From: Lysobacter sp.
GTDB taxonomy: Bacteria; Pseudomonadota; Gammaproteobacteria; Xanthomonadales; Xanthomonadaceae
Direction: 5' to 3'
DNA length: 64,000 nt
Assembly (NCBI GenBank): GCA_019634715.1
Contig: JAHCAU010000015.1
Location: 1-64,000 of the forward strand
Numbering within the stretch: the stretch's first letter is position 1; every line of letters starts with the position of its first letter. Both the position numbers and the translations under genes were made by a program. Below the pieces are notes generated by a model that was not told the DNA's origin, searched no databases, and saw only the letters and a program-made list of their open reading frames with translations. Below, piece after piece: positions 55,128 to 63,625 of this stretch.

Positions 55128-58100
55128 TCACATCGGCGCGAACAGATCCTCGATGTCGGCTTCGTCGAATGCGAGCTTGGTGCGGGTGCCGCCTTCGAGC
55201 AGGGCGCGGGCGAGATCGCCTTTTCGCTGTTGCAGGGCCAGGATCTTCTCTTCGACGGTGCCGGCGCAGATGAGCTTGTAGACGAACACCGGCTGCGTCT
55301 GCCCGATGCGGTGCGCGCGGTCGGTCGCCTGCGCTTCCACGGCGGGGTTCCACCACGGGTCGTAGTGGATGACGGTGTCGGCGGCGGTGAGGTTCAGGCC
55401 GACGCCGCCGGCCTTGAGGCTGATCAGGAACAGCGGCGCTTCGCCGGACTGGAAGCGTTGCACCAGTTGCGCGCGGTTGCGGCTGCTGCCGTCCAGCCGC
55501 AGCCAGGCGATGTCGCGCGCGCGGAGCGCGTCTTCGATCAGGTCCAGCATGCCGGTGAACTGCGAGAACAGCAGGATCTTCCGGCCTTCGCTCAGCAATT
55601 CGTCGAGCATCGCCAGCAGCGCGTCGAGCTTCGCCGATTCCTTGACCTTGCGTGCGGCGTCGAGCTTGATCAGGCGCGGGTCGCAGCAAGCCTGACGCAG
55701 TTTCAGCAACGCGTCGAGGATGACGATGCTCGACTGCGCCAGTCCGCGATGCCGGACCGCGTCCTTGACCTTGTCGTGCATGCTCAGGCGCAGGGTTTCG
55801 TACAGCGCGCGCTGCTTGCCGCTCAATTCCAGCGACTGCACCATCTCGGTCTTCGGCGGCAGGTCCTGCGCCACCTGCGCTTTCGTGCGGCGCAGCACGA
55901 ACGAAGCGATGCGGCGATTGAGCTGTTGCTGGCGATCGCTGTCGCCATGTTTTTCGATGGGCGTGCGGAAATGCCGGGTGAAGGATTTGCCGTCGCCGAG
56001 CAACCCGGGCAGGACGCATTCGAACTGCGACCACAGCTCGCCCAGGTGATTCTCCAGCGGCGTGCCGGTGACCGCGATCTTGCGACGCGCGGGCAGGACG
56101 CGGGCGACCTGCGCAGCCTGGCTGCCGGCGTTCTTCAGGGCCTGCGCTTCGTCGAAGATCGCCAGCGAGAACCGCTGCTTCATCAGGGTTTCGCGGTCGC
56201 GCGGCAGCAGGGCATAGGTGGTGATGGCCAGGTCGCAGGTGTCGAGCGAGGTGTACTCGTCGTGACGCGCGCTGCCGTGGATGATGCGCACGCGCAGCAC
56301 GGGCGCGAAGCGTGCGGCCTGCTCCTGCCAATTGCCGATCACCGAGGTCGGGCAGACCACCAGTGCGGGCGCGTCCAGCCGTCCGGCTTCGCGTTCCTTC
56401 AACAGGTGGGCGAGGATCTGCACGGTCTTGCCCAGGCCCATGTCGTCGGCCAGCACGCCACCGAGGCCGGTCCGGGCGAGGAAATCGAGCCAGGTCAGGC
56501 CATCGCGCTGATACGGGCGCAGGGTCGCTTTCAGCATGCGCGGAACGGCCACCGGGCGACGCCCGTTCGCCTGACGCAATTCCGTCGCCAAGGTGCGCAA
56601 TGCGGCGGCGGTCTTGCCGCGCAACTCCAGTTGTGCGATCTGGCTGAGGTCATCGAGGATGCCGGCGGCGGCTCGGGGCAGGCGCAGGGTCTGTTCGCCC
56701 GCCACCAGCCATTGCAGCAGCGGAGCGACGAGGCTGCGCAATCTGGCCAGCGGCAGCGCCACCATGCGCCCATCCGCCAGCGTGATGTACCAGACCGCAT
56801 CCGCAGGTTCGTCCGGTGGAGTGCTGGACAGGTTCAAGCGGCGATCGCTCAGGGCGCGCTGCAGGATCGGCAACAGCGAGATGCGTTCGCCGTCGAGTTC
56901 GATGCCCAGTTCGGCATCGAACCAGGCTTCGCCAGAGGGGCTGCTGCCGACGCTGGCGTACCAGGCATCGGGCGTGCCGCCCAGCGTCAGCGGGAAGCTC
57001 GGATCGGTTTCGATCCGGAAACCGCGATGCGCCAGCGCGATGACCTGCTGCATCAGTTCGGCGGGGTCGTAGACGGGGTTGCCCGGCGTGCCACCGACGT
57101 AATCGTGCATCGCTTCCGCACCGGCGACGCGGTGATGCAGGCCGTAATGCAGTTGCACACGGCGGAATTCGGCGCTGGCGAGCATGCCCTCCGCGACGAG
57201 TTCGTGCGTGCGGCTGCGTCGGACCACTTGCAGCGTGCCGTCCTGGATGCGGCGCAGATCCTGCGTCGCTGGCGGTCCCGGCAAGCGGTGGCCGGCGTAG
57301 TCGTACTCCAGCCGCACGCAGGGCAGGTGCTTGTGGGGGTCGCGCGCCCATCCGCTGGATTTCAGCGGAACCTGCAGCAACCTCAGCACGGGCGTCGGTG
57401 TGGCATCGATGGGCGGCGCCACGTCGATCGGACTGGGCACCGGCAACCGGGCCAGGATCGGGTGCGTGCGCATGTGCTCGACGAATTCCCGCGCGTGCTC
57501 CGGCTGCAGTGGCGGCATGCGCAGCAGTGCGCCGATCTGCGCCGGATCGAGATCGCCGGTGATGCGCTGCAGGGTGAGGGTGCGGGTGTCCAGCAGCCAG
57601 AATCCATCGGCCTGCAGCAGCAGGCCTTCATCGGCGCACAGGCGCTGCACGCCCGAATCGTCGATCCGCCAGTGCCATTGCAAGGCGCGCTCGGGGCCTA
57701 GCTTCAATTCGCCGGAGATTGGCTTCTGCCAGAAGCAGGGCGCTCCCGATTGCAGCAGGTCTTCCAGCAGCATTCCGGCGTGCGCGCCCTTGATCAGGCG
57801 CATGTCCTTGTGCCGCGAGTGCCACATCGGTGGCCGCAACTGCATGCGCCCGAGCCTGTCCAGCCAGGCATCGTCGAGCAAGCCGGCATCCAGATCGTTG
57901 CCTGGCCCGCTGAGCCGGATCGACTCGGGCTTGCCCCAGCGTCCCTGCCGGGTCTTCTGCACCCAGACCATCCTCGCGCCCAGTTCAGGGGGCGATGCGC
58001 TCTCGAACAGATCGAAGACGACCGCGATCTGCCGCGACCGTGCGTCATGCGGTGCGGTAATGGATTGCAACGCAGGCTGTGCCGGCGCCAGCGTGTCGAT

Positions 58101-58478
58101 CCAGGCCTTCCATTCGGGTGGCGGCGGCAAGCGCTGGCCCGGCGCGAGCGTCCCGACAGCATCTGCGGCCTGCTCCGAGGCCACCATCAACAAAGCAGCG
58201 GCATGCTTGCAATTCCAGCCAACGGGACAACTGCATTCGGCGAAATATTCATAGCCCCGGCCGTACGGCTCGATGGTCACGGACGTCGCATAAGGCGTCG
58301 GCTCGCTCCCTTTGACGCGTGCGGTGAGCGTCACGGATTCGTTGTCGTCCTGGCGCTGGATGTCCGAAACGCGACGCAGGCACGCGTCGGCGCGCTCGAG
58401 CGTGCGCTTGTCGAAGCGGCTTCGCCATCGGCGTGGATCGAGCGCGTGGGAGAGCGAAAACAGCGGCATGCGTGACAT
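55128..58478 (-). CDS. SNF2 family helicase with SWIM zinc finger
   Basis: A 1116-residue DNA-dependent ATPase. A SWIM zinc finger lies near the N terminus (ECSCPVGWNCKH: Cys82, Cys84, Cys90, His92). A long middle region (about 110-600) of the bacterial SNF2 type follows. The motor has DDMGLGKT (Walker A, near residue 655), IFDEAQALKN (Walker B), GTPLENHLGELWSQF, LLFSQFTGMLDLIEDAL and DRAHRIGQTQPVFVYKL. It remodels protein-DNA or RNA polymerase complexes; no partner is encoded nearby. The start is the ATG at 58478; a GTG two codons upstream is possible. It is typical in size for bacterial HepA/RapA-like SWIM proteins. Confidence 0.92.
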   Translation of the reverse strand: MSRMPLFSLSHALDPRRWRSRFDKRTLERADACLRRVSDIQRQDDNESVTLTARVKGSEPTPYATSVTIEPYGRGYEYFAECSCPVGWNCKHAAALLMVASEQAADAVGTLAPGQRLPPPPEWKAWIDTLAPAQPALQSITAPHDARSRQIAVVFDLFESASPPELGARMVWVQKTRQGRWGKPESIRLSGPGNDLDAGLLDDAWLDRLGRMQLRPPMWHSRHKDMRLIKGAHAGMLLEDLLQSGAPCFWQKPISGELKLGPERALQWHWRIDDSGVQRLCADEGLLLQADGFWLLDTRTLTLQRITGDLDPAQIGALLRMPPLQPEHAREFVEHMRTHPILARLPVPSPIDVAPPIDATPTPVLRLLQVPLKSSGWARDPHKHLPCVRLEYDYAGHRLPGPPATQDLRRIQDGTLQVVRRSRTHELVAEGMLASAEFRRVQLHYGLHHRVAGAEAMHDYVGGTPGNPVYDPAELMQQVIALAHRGFRIETDPSFPLTLGGTPDAWYASVGSSPSGEAWFDAELGIELDGERISLLPILQRALSDRRLNLSSTPPDEPADAVWYITLADGRMVALPLARLRSLVAPLLQWLVAGEQTLRLPRAAAGILDDLSQIAQLELRGKTAAALRTLATELRQANGRRPVAVPRMLKATLRPYQRDGLTWLDFLARTGLGGVLADDMGLGKTVQILAHLLKEREAGRLDAPALVVCPTSVIGNWQEQAARFAPVLRVRIIHGSARHDEYTSLDTCDLAITTYALLPRDRETLMKQRFSLAIFDEAQALKNAGSQAAQVARVLPARRKIAVTGTPLENHLGELWSQFECVLPGLLGDGKSFTRHFRTPIEKHGDSDRQQQLNRRIASFVLRRTKAQVAQDLPPKTEMVQSLELSGKQRALYETLRLSMHDKVKDAVRHRGLAQSSIVILDALLKLRQACCDPRLIKLDAARKVKESAKLDALLAMLDELLSEGRKILLFSQFTGMLDLIEDALRARDIAWLRLDGSSRNRAQLVQRFQSGEAPLFLISLKAGGVGLNLTAADTVIHYDPWWNPAVEAQATDRAHRIGQTQPVFVYKLICAGTVEEKILALQQRKGDLARALLEGGTRTKLAFDEADIEDLFAPM

Positions 58479-58665
58479 CGGCACTCACGGGGAGCGCCAA
58501 TGTACAGGCCGGAGCGGACCGTGATCCAGCGCATGTCGAACGCAGGAGGGCGCGACGATAGCGGACTCCCGGGCGCTTTGCGATACGGGAAATCGAGCGG
58601 GCTTCAAGGACCGACGCAGCATGCTGCGATGCGCGCCGCATTGCGGTCGCGCACGACGACAGGCA

Positions 58666-59349
58666 TCACGCCTCGCCGCTGGCATCCCGCAACTGCTGCT
58701 CCAGCTTCGCCTTCAGCGCGTCGTCGATCTTCAGCTGGCGCGCGAGTTCGTCGAGGTAGGCGCGCTCCATGAAGTTCTGTTCGTCGGCGGCGAGCAGGCT
58801 GGCGAGATACATCTCGGAGGCAAGTGCGGGCGTGGTGGCGGCGCGGGCGATCTCGGCGGGGTCGAGCGGCTTCTGGAGTTCGGCGTGCAGCCACTGCTGG
58901 GTCTGCGGGTCGGCGTCGATGCGGCGGAATTCGCCTTCGATCAGTTCGCGTTCGCGGTCGTCGACGTGGCCGTCGGCCTTGGCGGCGGCGATCAGGGCCT
59001 TGAGGATGGCCTGGCTGTGGCTCTCGACATCGGGCGGCGGCAGTGCGACCGGCGGGGTGTCGGGCATGGTGCCGGCGCCGCTTTTCTGCTTCTGGTATTC
59101 GCCGTAGGCCTTGTAGGCCATCACGCCGAGTGCGGCGAGGCCACCGTAGACCGCGACCTTGCCGCCCATCTTGCGTGCCTTGCGGTTGCCCAGCAGCAGG
59201 CCCAGCGCGCCGCCGACCAGGGCGCCCTTGCCGAATGGGCCGCCGACGGCGCCCTTCACGTCCTTGCTGCCGGTCAGGCTTTCCATGTCGCCGCCAAGGC
59301 TTTGCTGGGCGGTCTTCATGAGTTGGTCGAGAAAGCCGTGGGTCTTCAT
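58666..59349 (-). CDS. TerB-like DUF533 protein
   Basis: A 227-residue protein of the DUF533/YebE type. After a Gly/Lys-rich segment with one hydrophobic stretch (ALVGGALGLLLGNRKARKMGGKVAVYGGLAALGVMAYKAYGEY) comes a helical TerB-like domain (ALIAAAKADGHVDDRERELIEGEFRRIDADPQTQQWL, LYLASLLAADEQNFMERAYLDELA) with conserved acidic residues that bind metal in TerB proteins. The function is unknown; the family is linked to envelope and tellurite-type stress. The start (MKTHGFLDQLMKTAQQSL) agrees with relatives. Confidence 0.85.
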   Translation of the reverse strand: MKTHGFLDQLMKTAQQSLGGDMESLTGSKDVKGAVGGPFGKGALVGGALGLLLGNRKARKMGGKVAVYGGLAALGVMAYKAYGEYQKQKSGAGTMPDTPPVALPPPDVESHSQAILKALIAAAKADGHVDDRERELIEGEFRRIDADPQTQQWLHAELQKPLDPAEIARAATTPALASEMYLASLLAADEQNFMERAYLDELARQLKIDDALKAKLEQQLRDASGEA

Positions 59350-59558
59350 GCGGATGGGGTTCCGGTTCGGGAGGAACGCATGGCATGCGGCCGGTGGCTG
59401 CTCGCTTCAATGCCCCGGAAGTCACGGATGGCCTGTCGTGCGTTCAGGCAGCCGGGCGGCTTCTGGCGCAGGATGGCCGTCCGGGCCTGCCAAGGCGGTC
59501 ACGGCAGCTCCCGCGCGTTCGGTTACAACCCATCCACCCGATCCGGAGGCAGCCCCCG

Positions 59559-60824
59559 ATGCCCATGTCGTCCCCCGCCATCCCGCGCGCCCTCGTCCTG
59601 GCCGTGTCCCTCGCGATCGTCGCGTGCAGCGGCACCGCCGATGCCGACGGCACCCGTCCGGCCGCCGAGAAGCGCCGCCCCGACAAGACCCGCCCGCAGA
59701 TCACCGCGCCGTCGTCGACCGCGCCCGCGGCCGAGAAGCCGCGCATCACCGGCGGGCCGAACCGGCCCGTGCAGTTGCCGGACCCGCCGTTCACCAGCAC
59801 GCCGTTCGCGACCTTCAACGAGCCCTGGGCGATGACCTTCCTGCCCGATGGCCGCCTGCTGGTCACCGAGAAGCGTGGCCAGCTGCGTCTGTTCGATCCG
59901 GCGACGAAGACCACCGGCACCGTCACCGGCGTGCCGACCGTGCAGTACGGTGGGCAGGGCGGCTTCGGCGACGTGGTGCTGCACCCGCAGTTCGCGAGCA
60001 ACCGCTACGTCTACCTGAGCTATGCCGAGGCCGGGCCGAACAGCACGCGCGGCGCGACCGTGGTGCGCGCGCAGCTCACGCTGGACGCCAACGGCGGCGG
60101 CAGTCTGGGCACGCCGCAGGTGATCTGGCGGCAGACGCCGAAGGTGACCGGCGAGGGCCACTACGGCCACCGCATCGCCTTCGGCGCCGACGGCAAGCTG
60201 TGGATCACCTCCAGCGACCGCCAGAAGATGACGCCGGCGCAGGACATGGCCAGCAGCCTCGGCAAGCTGGTGCGGCTCAACGACGACGGCAGCACGCCGA
60301 GCGACAACCCGTTCTTCGCGCAGGGCGGTGCCGCCGCGCAGACCTGGACGCTGGGCCATCGCAACATGCTGGGCATCGCCTTCGATGGCGCCGGCAAGCT
60401 GTGGGTGCACGAGATGGGTCCGGCCGGCGGCGACGAGCTGAACCTGATCGAGCGCGGCACGAACTACGGCTGGCCGGTGGTGTCCGAGGGCAACCACTAC
60501 GACGGCGCGCCGATCCCCGATCACGACACGCGGCCCGAGTTCAACGCGCCGGAAGTCGCATGGCGCACCACGATCGCGCCGGCCGGTTTCATCATCTACT
60601 CGGGCAACCTGTTCCCGTATTTCAGGGGCGACGGTTTCATCGGCGGCCTCGCCTCGCAGGCGCTGATCCGCATCAAGTTCAACGGCAACACCGCGCGCGA
60701 GATCCAGCGCTATTCGATGGGCCGTCGCATCCGCGAAGTGGAGCAGGGGCCGGACGGCGCGATCTGGCTGCTGGAGGATGGTTCGAGCGGCCGGCTGCTG
60801 AAGTTGACGCCGGTGCCGATGTAA
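59559..60824 (+). CDS. PQQ-dependent aldose sugar dehydrogenase-like lipoprotein
   Basis: A 421-residue six-bladed beta-propeller protein of the soluble glucose/aldose dehydrogenase family (Asd/YliI type). The lipobox LAIVACSG places it in the envelope. Family stretches are EPWAMTFLPDGRLLVTEKRGQLRLF, GHRNMLGIAFDGAGKLWVHEMGPAGGDELNLIERGTNYGWPVVSEG, with the catalytic-His region (GEGHYGHRIAF) present. The expected reaction is oxidation of an aldose to its lactone with PQQ as cofactor. The start at 59559 has GGAGG upstream; in-frame ATGs further up lack a signal peptide. Confidence 0.88.
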   Translation: MPMSSPAIPRALVLAVSLAIVACSGTADADGTRPAAEKRRPDKTRPQITAPSSTAPAAEKPRITGGPNRPVQLPDPPFTSTPFATFNEPWAMTFLPDGRLLVTEKRGQLRLFDPATKTTGTVTGVPTVQYGGQGGFGDVVLHPQFASNRYVYLSYAEAGPNSTRGATVVRAQLTLDANGGGSLGTPQVIWRQTPKVTGEGHYGHRIAFGADGKLWITSSDRQKMTPAQDMASSLGKLVRLNDDGSTPSDNPFFAQGGAAAQTWTLGHRNMLGIAFDGAGKLWVHEMGPAGGDELNLIERGTNYGWPVVSEGNHYDGAPIPDHDTRPEFNAPEVAWRTTIAPAGFIIYSGNLFPYFRGDGFIGGLASQALIRIKFNGNTAREIQRYSMGRRIREVEQGPDGAIWLLEDGSSGRLLKLTPVPM

Positions 60825-60852
60825 GCCGGCGCGTCGCCGCTGATGCGTCGTT

Positions 60853-61001
60853 CTTGCAGGAGGGTCTTCAGGCCCGAATCCCGCGCTCTTGTAGGACGGC
60901 CTTCAGGCCCAGCCCCGCGCTCTTGTAGGAGGGCCTTCAGGCCCGAGCTTTTCGGGTTGCGCGAAGAGCGGAAGAGTTCGGGCCTGAAGGCCCTCCTACA
61001 A
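60853..61001. repeat. Four copies of a 25-bp repeat, last one inverted
   Basis: Copies of CTTGTAGGAGGGCCTTCAGG followed by CCCGA lie at 60853-60877, 60888-60911 and 60922-60946, with an inverted copy at 60978-61001. The third and fourth can form a long hairpin behind the sugar dehydrogenase gene. The inverted copy supplies the stop codon of the small gene at 60996-61166. Confidence 0.85.
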
Positions 61002-61166
61002 CCCCGCGAACAGCGTCGCGGCGAGCAGGATCAGGAACGCGATCATCACCAGCAGGAAGGCGTGCGGCGCGGCGGCGGCGAAGAAGCCGTACTTGCCGGC
61101 GATGCCGGCGACGCCGAACAGCACGGCGAACAGCCAGGACGGGAAGCTGGGGGGCGTGAGTTTCAT
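60996..61166 (-). CDS. Small membrane protein, 56 residues
   Basis: A hydrophobic protein with two predicted membrane helices (SWLFAVLFGVAGIAGKYGFFAAA and AFLLVMIAFLILLAATLFAGL). The coding sequence is clean and AAGGGC precedes the ATG by about eight bases. Its last codons and stop fall inside a dispersed repeat copy. I do not recognise the family; similar tiny membrane proteins are common in Xanthomonadaceae. Confidence 0.6.
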   Translation of the reverse strand: MKLTPPSFPSWLFAVLFGVAGIAGKYGFFAAAAPHAFLLVMIAFLILLAATLFAGL

Positions 61167-61246
61167 GCGGGCGTGCCCTTGGTGTCTGCGAAAAATGAGA
61201 TGCGAAGAACGATGGCGCGTTCATCGCCGACGAGATCATCGTCGGT

Positions 61247-61990
61247 TCAGAAGCCGATGAACAGCCCGCCATTGACCGGGATGTTGGCGCCGGTGATGAA
61301 GCCGGCGTCGTCGGCGGTGAGGAACTCGACGGTGCGCGCGATCTCCGACGGCTTGCCCAGGCGGCCCACCGGCACCTTGTCGACGATGCCGGCGCGGATG
61401 TCCTCGGGAATGGCCATCACCATCGCGGTCTCGCAGTAGCCCGGCGACACCGAATTCACGGTCACGCCCTTGCGCGCGACTTCCCGGGCCAGCGCCATCG
61501 TGAAACCGTGCATGCCGGCCTTCGCGGCGGAATAGTTGGCCTGGCCGAACTGGCCGGTCTGGCCGTTGACCGAACTGATGTTGACGATGCGCCCGAAGCC
61601 GCGGGTGCTCATGCCGTCGATGACGTGGCGGCTGAGGTTGAACACGCTGTCGAGGTTCACGCGCATCACCGCGTCCCACTGCGACGGTTCCATCTTGCGC
61701 AGCGTGGTGTCGCGGGTGATCCCGGCGGCGTTGACGAGGATGTCGATCGATCCGGACTCGGCCTCGACCTTGCGCGCCAGCGCGCCGCAGGACTCGAAAT
61801 CGGTGACGTCGACCGGCTCGAAGCGGATGTCGAGGCCTTCGGTCTCGCGCTGGAAGTCGGCGATGCGATCGGTGCGCGCGCCGAGGTCGGCGGCGACCAC
61901 GCGCCGCCCGGCCTGGGCGAGGGCGATGCAGATGGCGGTGCCGAGCCCGCCGATGCCGCCGGTGACGACGGCGATGCGTTGGTGGTTCAT
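61247..61990 (-). CDS. phaB: Acetoacetyl-CoA reductase PhaB (first paralogue)
   Basis: A 247-residue short-chain dehydrogenase that reduces acetoacetyl-CoA to 3-hydroxybutyryl-CoA for polyhydroxyalkanoate. The nucleotide motif is VVTGGIGGLGTAI (residues 8-20), the catalytic Ser is at 139-140 (NISSVNG), with Tyr153 and Lys157 (NYSAAKAG). The family ending PVNGGLFIGF is present. After the second beta strand it has AADLG (Asp35), a residue that usually favours NAD(H). It lies just downstream of phaR on the same strand (107 bases). Confidence 0.88.
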   Translation of the reverse strand: MNHQRIAVVTGGIGGLGTAICIALAQAGRRVVAADLGARTDRIADFQRETEGLDIRFEPVDVTDFESCGALARKVEAESGSIDILVNAAGITRDTTLRKMEPSQWDAVMRVNLDSVFNLSRHVIDGMSTRGFGRIVNISSVNGQTGQFGQANYSAAKAGMHGFTMALAREVARKGVTVNSVSPGYCETAMVMAIPEDIRAGIVDKVPVGRLGKPSEIARTVEFLTADDAGFITGANIPVNGGLFIGF

Positions 61991-62096
61991 GTCGATCCCC
62001 GGGCGCCCGTGCCGTGGCCGGGCGTATCCGGTCTGGCGGGCGCCATGCGCGACGATGCCGCGCGGTCAGGCCGCGCGGCATCGGGAAATGGATGGG

Positions 62097-62597
62097 TCAG
62101 TCGTCCTGTCCGCCGGTACCGGTCTTGTCCCGGGGGCGGGTGGTCGGGCTGCGGCCGAGGCCGCCGCCGGTGAGGTTGTGCTGCAATTCGCGCCACATCT
62201 CGAGGTTGCGCTCGGTCAGCTGGTTCATCATCGTCCAGGGCGTCTGGCCGATGAGTCCGCCCATCTGCTGGCGGAACTGCTGCTGCTGGTCGAGGAACAC
62301 CTGCATCGAGCGTTCGAGATAGTTGCCCATGAAGCCCTGCAGCGAGTCCCCGTAGAACCGGATGATCTGGCTCAGGAGCTGGGTCGACAGCATGGGTTCG
62401 CCGTCCTGCTCGTGCTCGGCGATGATCTGCAACAGGACCTGACGGGTCAGGTCTTCCCCCGATTTTGCATCGCGTACCTCGAAATCCTCGCCTTCGACGA
62501 TCAGCTGGCGTACGTCTTCGATCGTGATGTAGCTGGAGATCTTGGTGTCGTACAGGCGGCGGTTCGGGTATTTCTTGATGATCCGCGAAGCTGCCAT
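62097..62597 (-). CDS. phaR: Polyhydroxyalkanoate synthesis repressor PhaR
   Basis: A 166-residue regulator that binds DNA and polyhydroxyalkanoate granules and represses phasin and synthesis genes until polymer appears. The N-terminal DNA-binding domain RIIKKYPNRRLYDTKISSYITIEDVRQLIVEGEDFEV is highly characteristic. The accumulation domain follows (LLQIIAEHEQDGEPMLSTQLLSQIIRFYGD) and a Gln-rich helix (LDQQQQFRQQM). It sits between two phaB paralogues, as is usual near pha genes. No phaC is in the window. Confidence 0.95.
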   Translation of the reverse strand: MAASRIIKKYPNRRLYDTKISSYITIEDVRQLIVEGEDFEVRDAKSGEDLTRQVLLQIIAEHEQDGEPMLSTQLLSQIIRFYGDSLQGFMGNYLERSMQVFLDQQQQFRQQMGGLIGQTPWTMMNQLTERNLEMWRELQHNLTGGGLGRSPTTRPRDKTGTGGQDD

Positions 62598-62753
62598 GGA
62601 GCCCTTGCTCTAATTGGAGTTATGTCGCCTGAGCATGGCCCACCCGGTGCCCACTTGCAACTCGTCGGCCAGCCGGTGCCGTTCGGCGGCCGCGCTTGTG
62701 ATCCCCGTACGGAAGCCAAGTGATTGATATCGCGGAAATTGCGCCAGACAGGA

Positions 62754-62781
62754 CACAGCCCGGCGCGAAGGCCGGGCTGTG
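62754..62781. terminator. Stem-loop behind the second phaB gene
   Basis: CACAGCCCGG and CCGGGCTGTG pair perfectly around an 8-base loop, 32 bases after the phaB stop (minus strand). No T run follows. It may end the phaB transcript before phaR. Confidence 0.5.
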
Positions 62782-62812
62782 CGGGTCGGTGGCGTGTCGG
62801 CGGCAGGCGATG

Positions 62813-63553
62813 TCACCAGCCCATGTGGTGCCCGCCGTTGATGTCCAGGTTGGAGCCGGTGATCCAGCCGGCTTCCTCGGCGGCGAGGAAGGCCACGCCG
62901 TAGGCGATCTCCTCCGGGGTGCCGAGGCGGCCGGTCGGGATGTCGGCGACGATCTTGGCGCGGACTTCCTCGGGCACGGCCATGACCATGTCGGTGGCGA
63001 TGTAGCCGGGCGAGATGGTGTTGACGGTGACGCCGAGCCTGGCGTTCTCGCGCGCCAGCGAAATGGTGAATCCGTGCATGCCGGCCTTGGCGGCGGCGTA
63101 GTTGGCCTGGCCGTACTGGCCCTTGAGGCCGTTGATCGAGCTGATCTGGATGACGCGGCCCCACTTGCGGTCGCGCATGCCTTCGATGACCGGGCGGGTG
63201 ACGTTGAACACCGAGTTGAGGTTGGTGTTGATCACGTCCTGCCACTGCTGGGCGCTCATCTTGTGGAAGGTGCCGTCGCGGGTGATGCCGGCGTTGTTGA
63301 CCAGGATCTCGACCGGACCGAGCGTGCGCTCGACTTCGCGCACCATCGCCTCGGCTTCCTCGGCCGAAGTCACGTCGCCCTTGGCCAGCACGATGTCGTA
63401 GCCCTGCGCCTTGAGCTGGGCCTGCCACGCCTTCGCCTTTTCCTCGTTGCGGTAGTTGGTGGCGACCTTGTGGCCCATGTCGGCCAGGCGCTTGCAGATG
63501 GCGGTGCCGATGCCGCCGGTGCCGCCGGTGACGAGCGCGACGCGTGATGTCAT
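62813..63553 (-). CDS. phaB: Acetoacetyl-CoA reductase PhaB (second paralogue)
   Basis: A 246-residue short-chain dehydrogenase with the same role. The nucleotide motif is VTGGTGGIGTAI (residues 8-19), Asn111 is in NTNLNSVF, the catalytic Ser is at 138-139 (QISSING), with Tyr152 and Lys156 (NYAAAKAG). The ending NLDINGGHHMGW is the classic PhaB terminus. The second strand ends NYRNEEK (Arg35), which suits NADPH, the cofactor of well-studied PhaB enzymes. It resembles the other copy across its whole length, so the two are a duplication separated by phaR. Confidence 0.93.
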   Translation of the reverse strand: MTSRVALVTGGTGGIGTAICKRLADMGHKVATNYRNEEKAKAWQAQLKAQGYDIVLAKGDVTSAEEAEAMVREVERTLGPVEILVNNAGITRDGTFHKMSAQQWQDVINTNLNSVFNVTRPVIEGMRDRKWGRVIQISSINGLKGQYGQANYAAAKAGMHGFTISLARENARLGVTVNTISPGYIATDMVMAVPEEVRAKIVADIPTGRLGTPEEIAYGVAFLAAEEAGWITGSNLDINGGHHMGW

Positions 63554-63625
63554 GTGGGGTTCTCCGTCCGGTGAAGGGCAGGCGCCGCGCGTCGATGACG
63601 GTCCGGCGTCCTGTTCGAGTCGATT

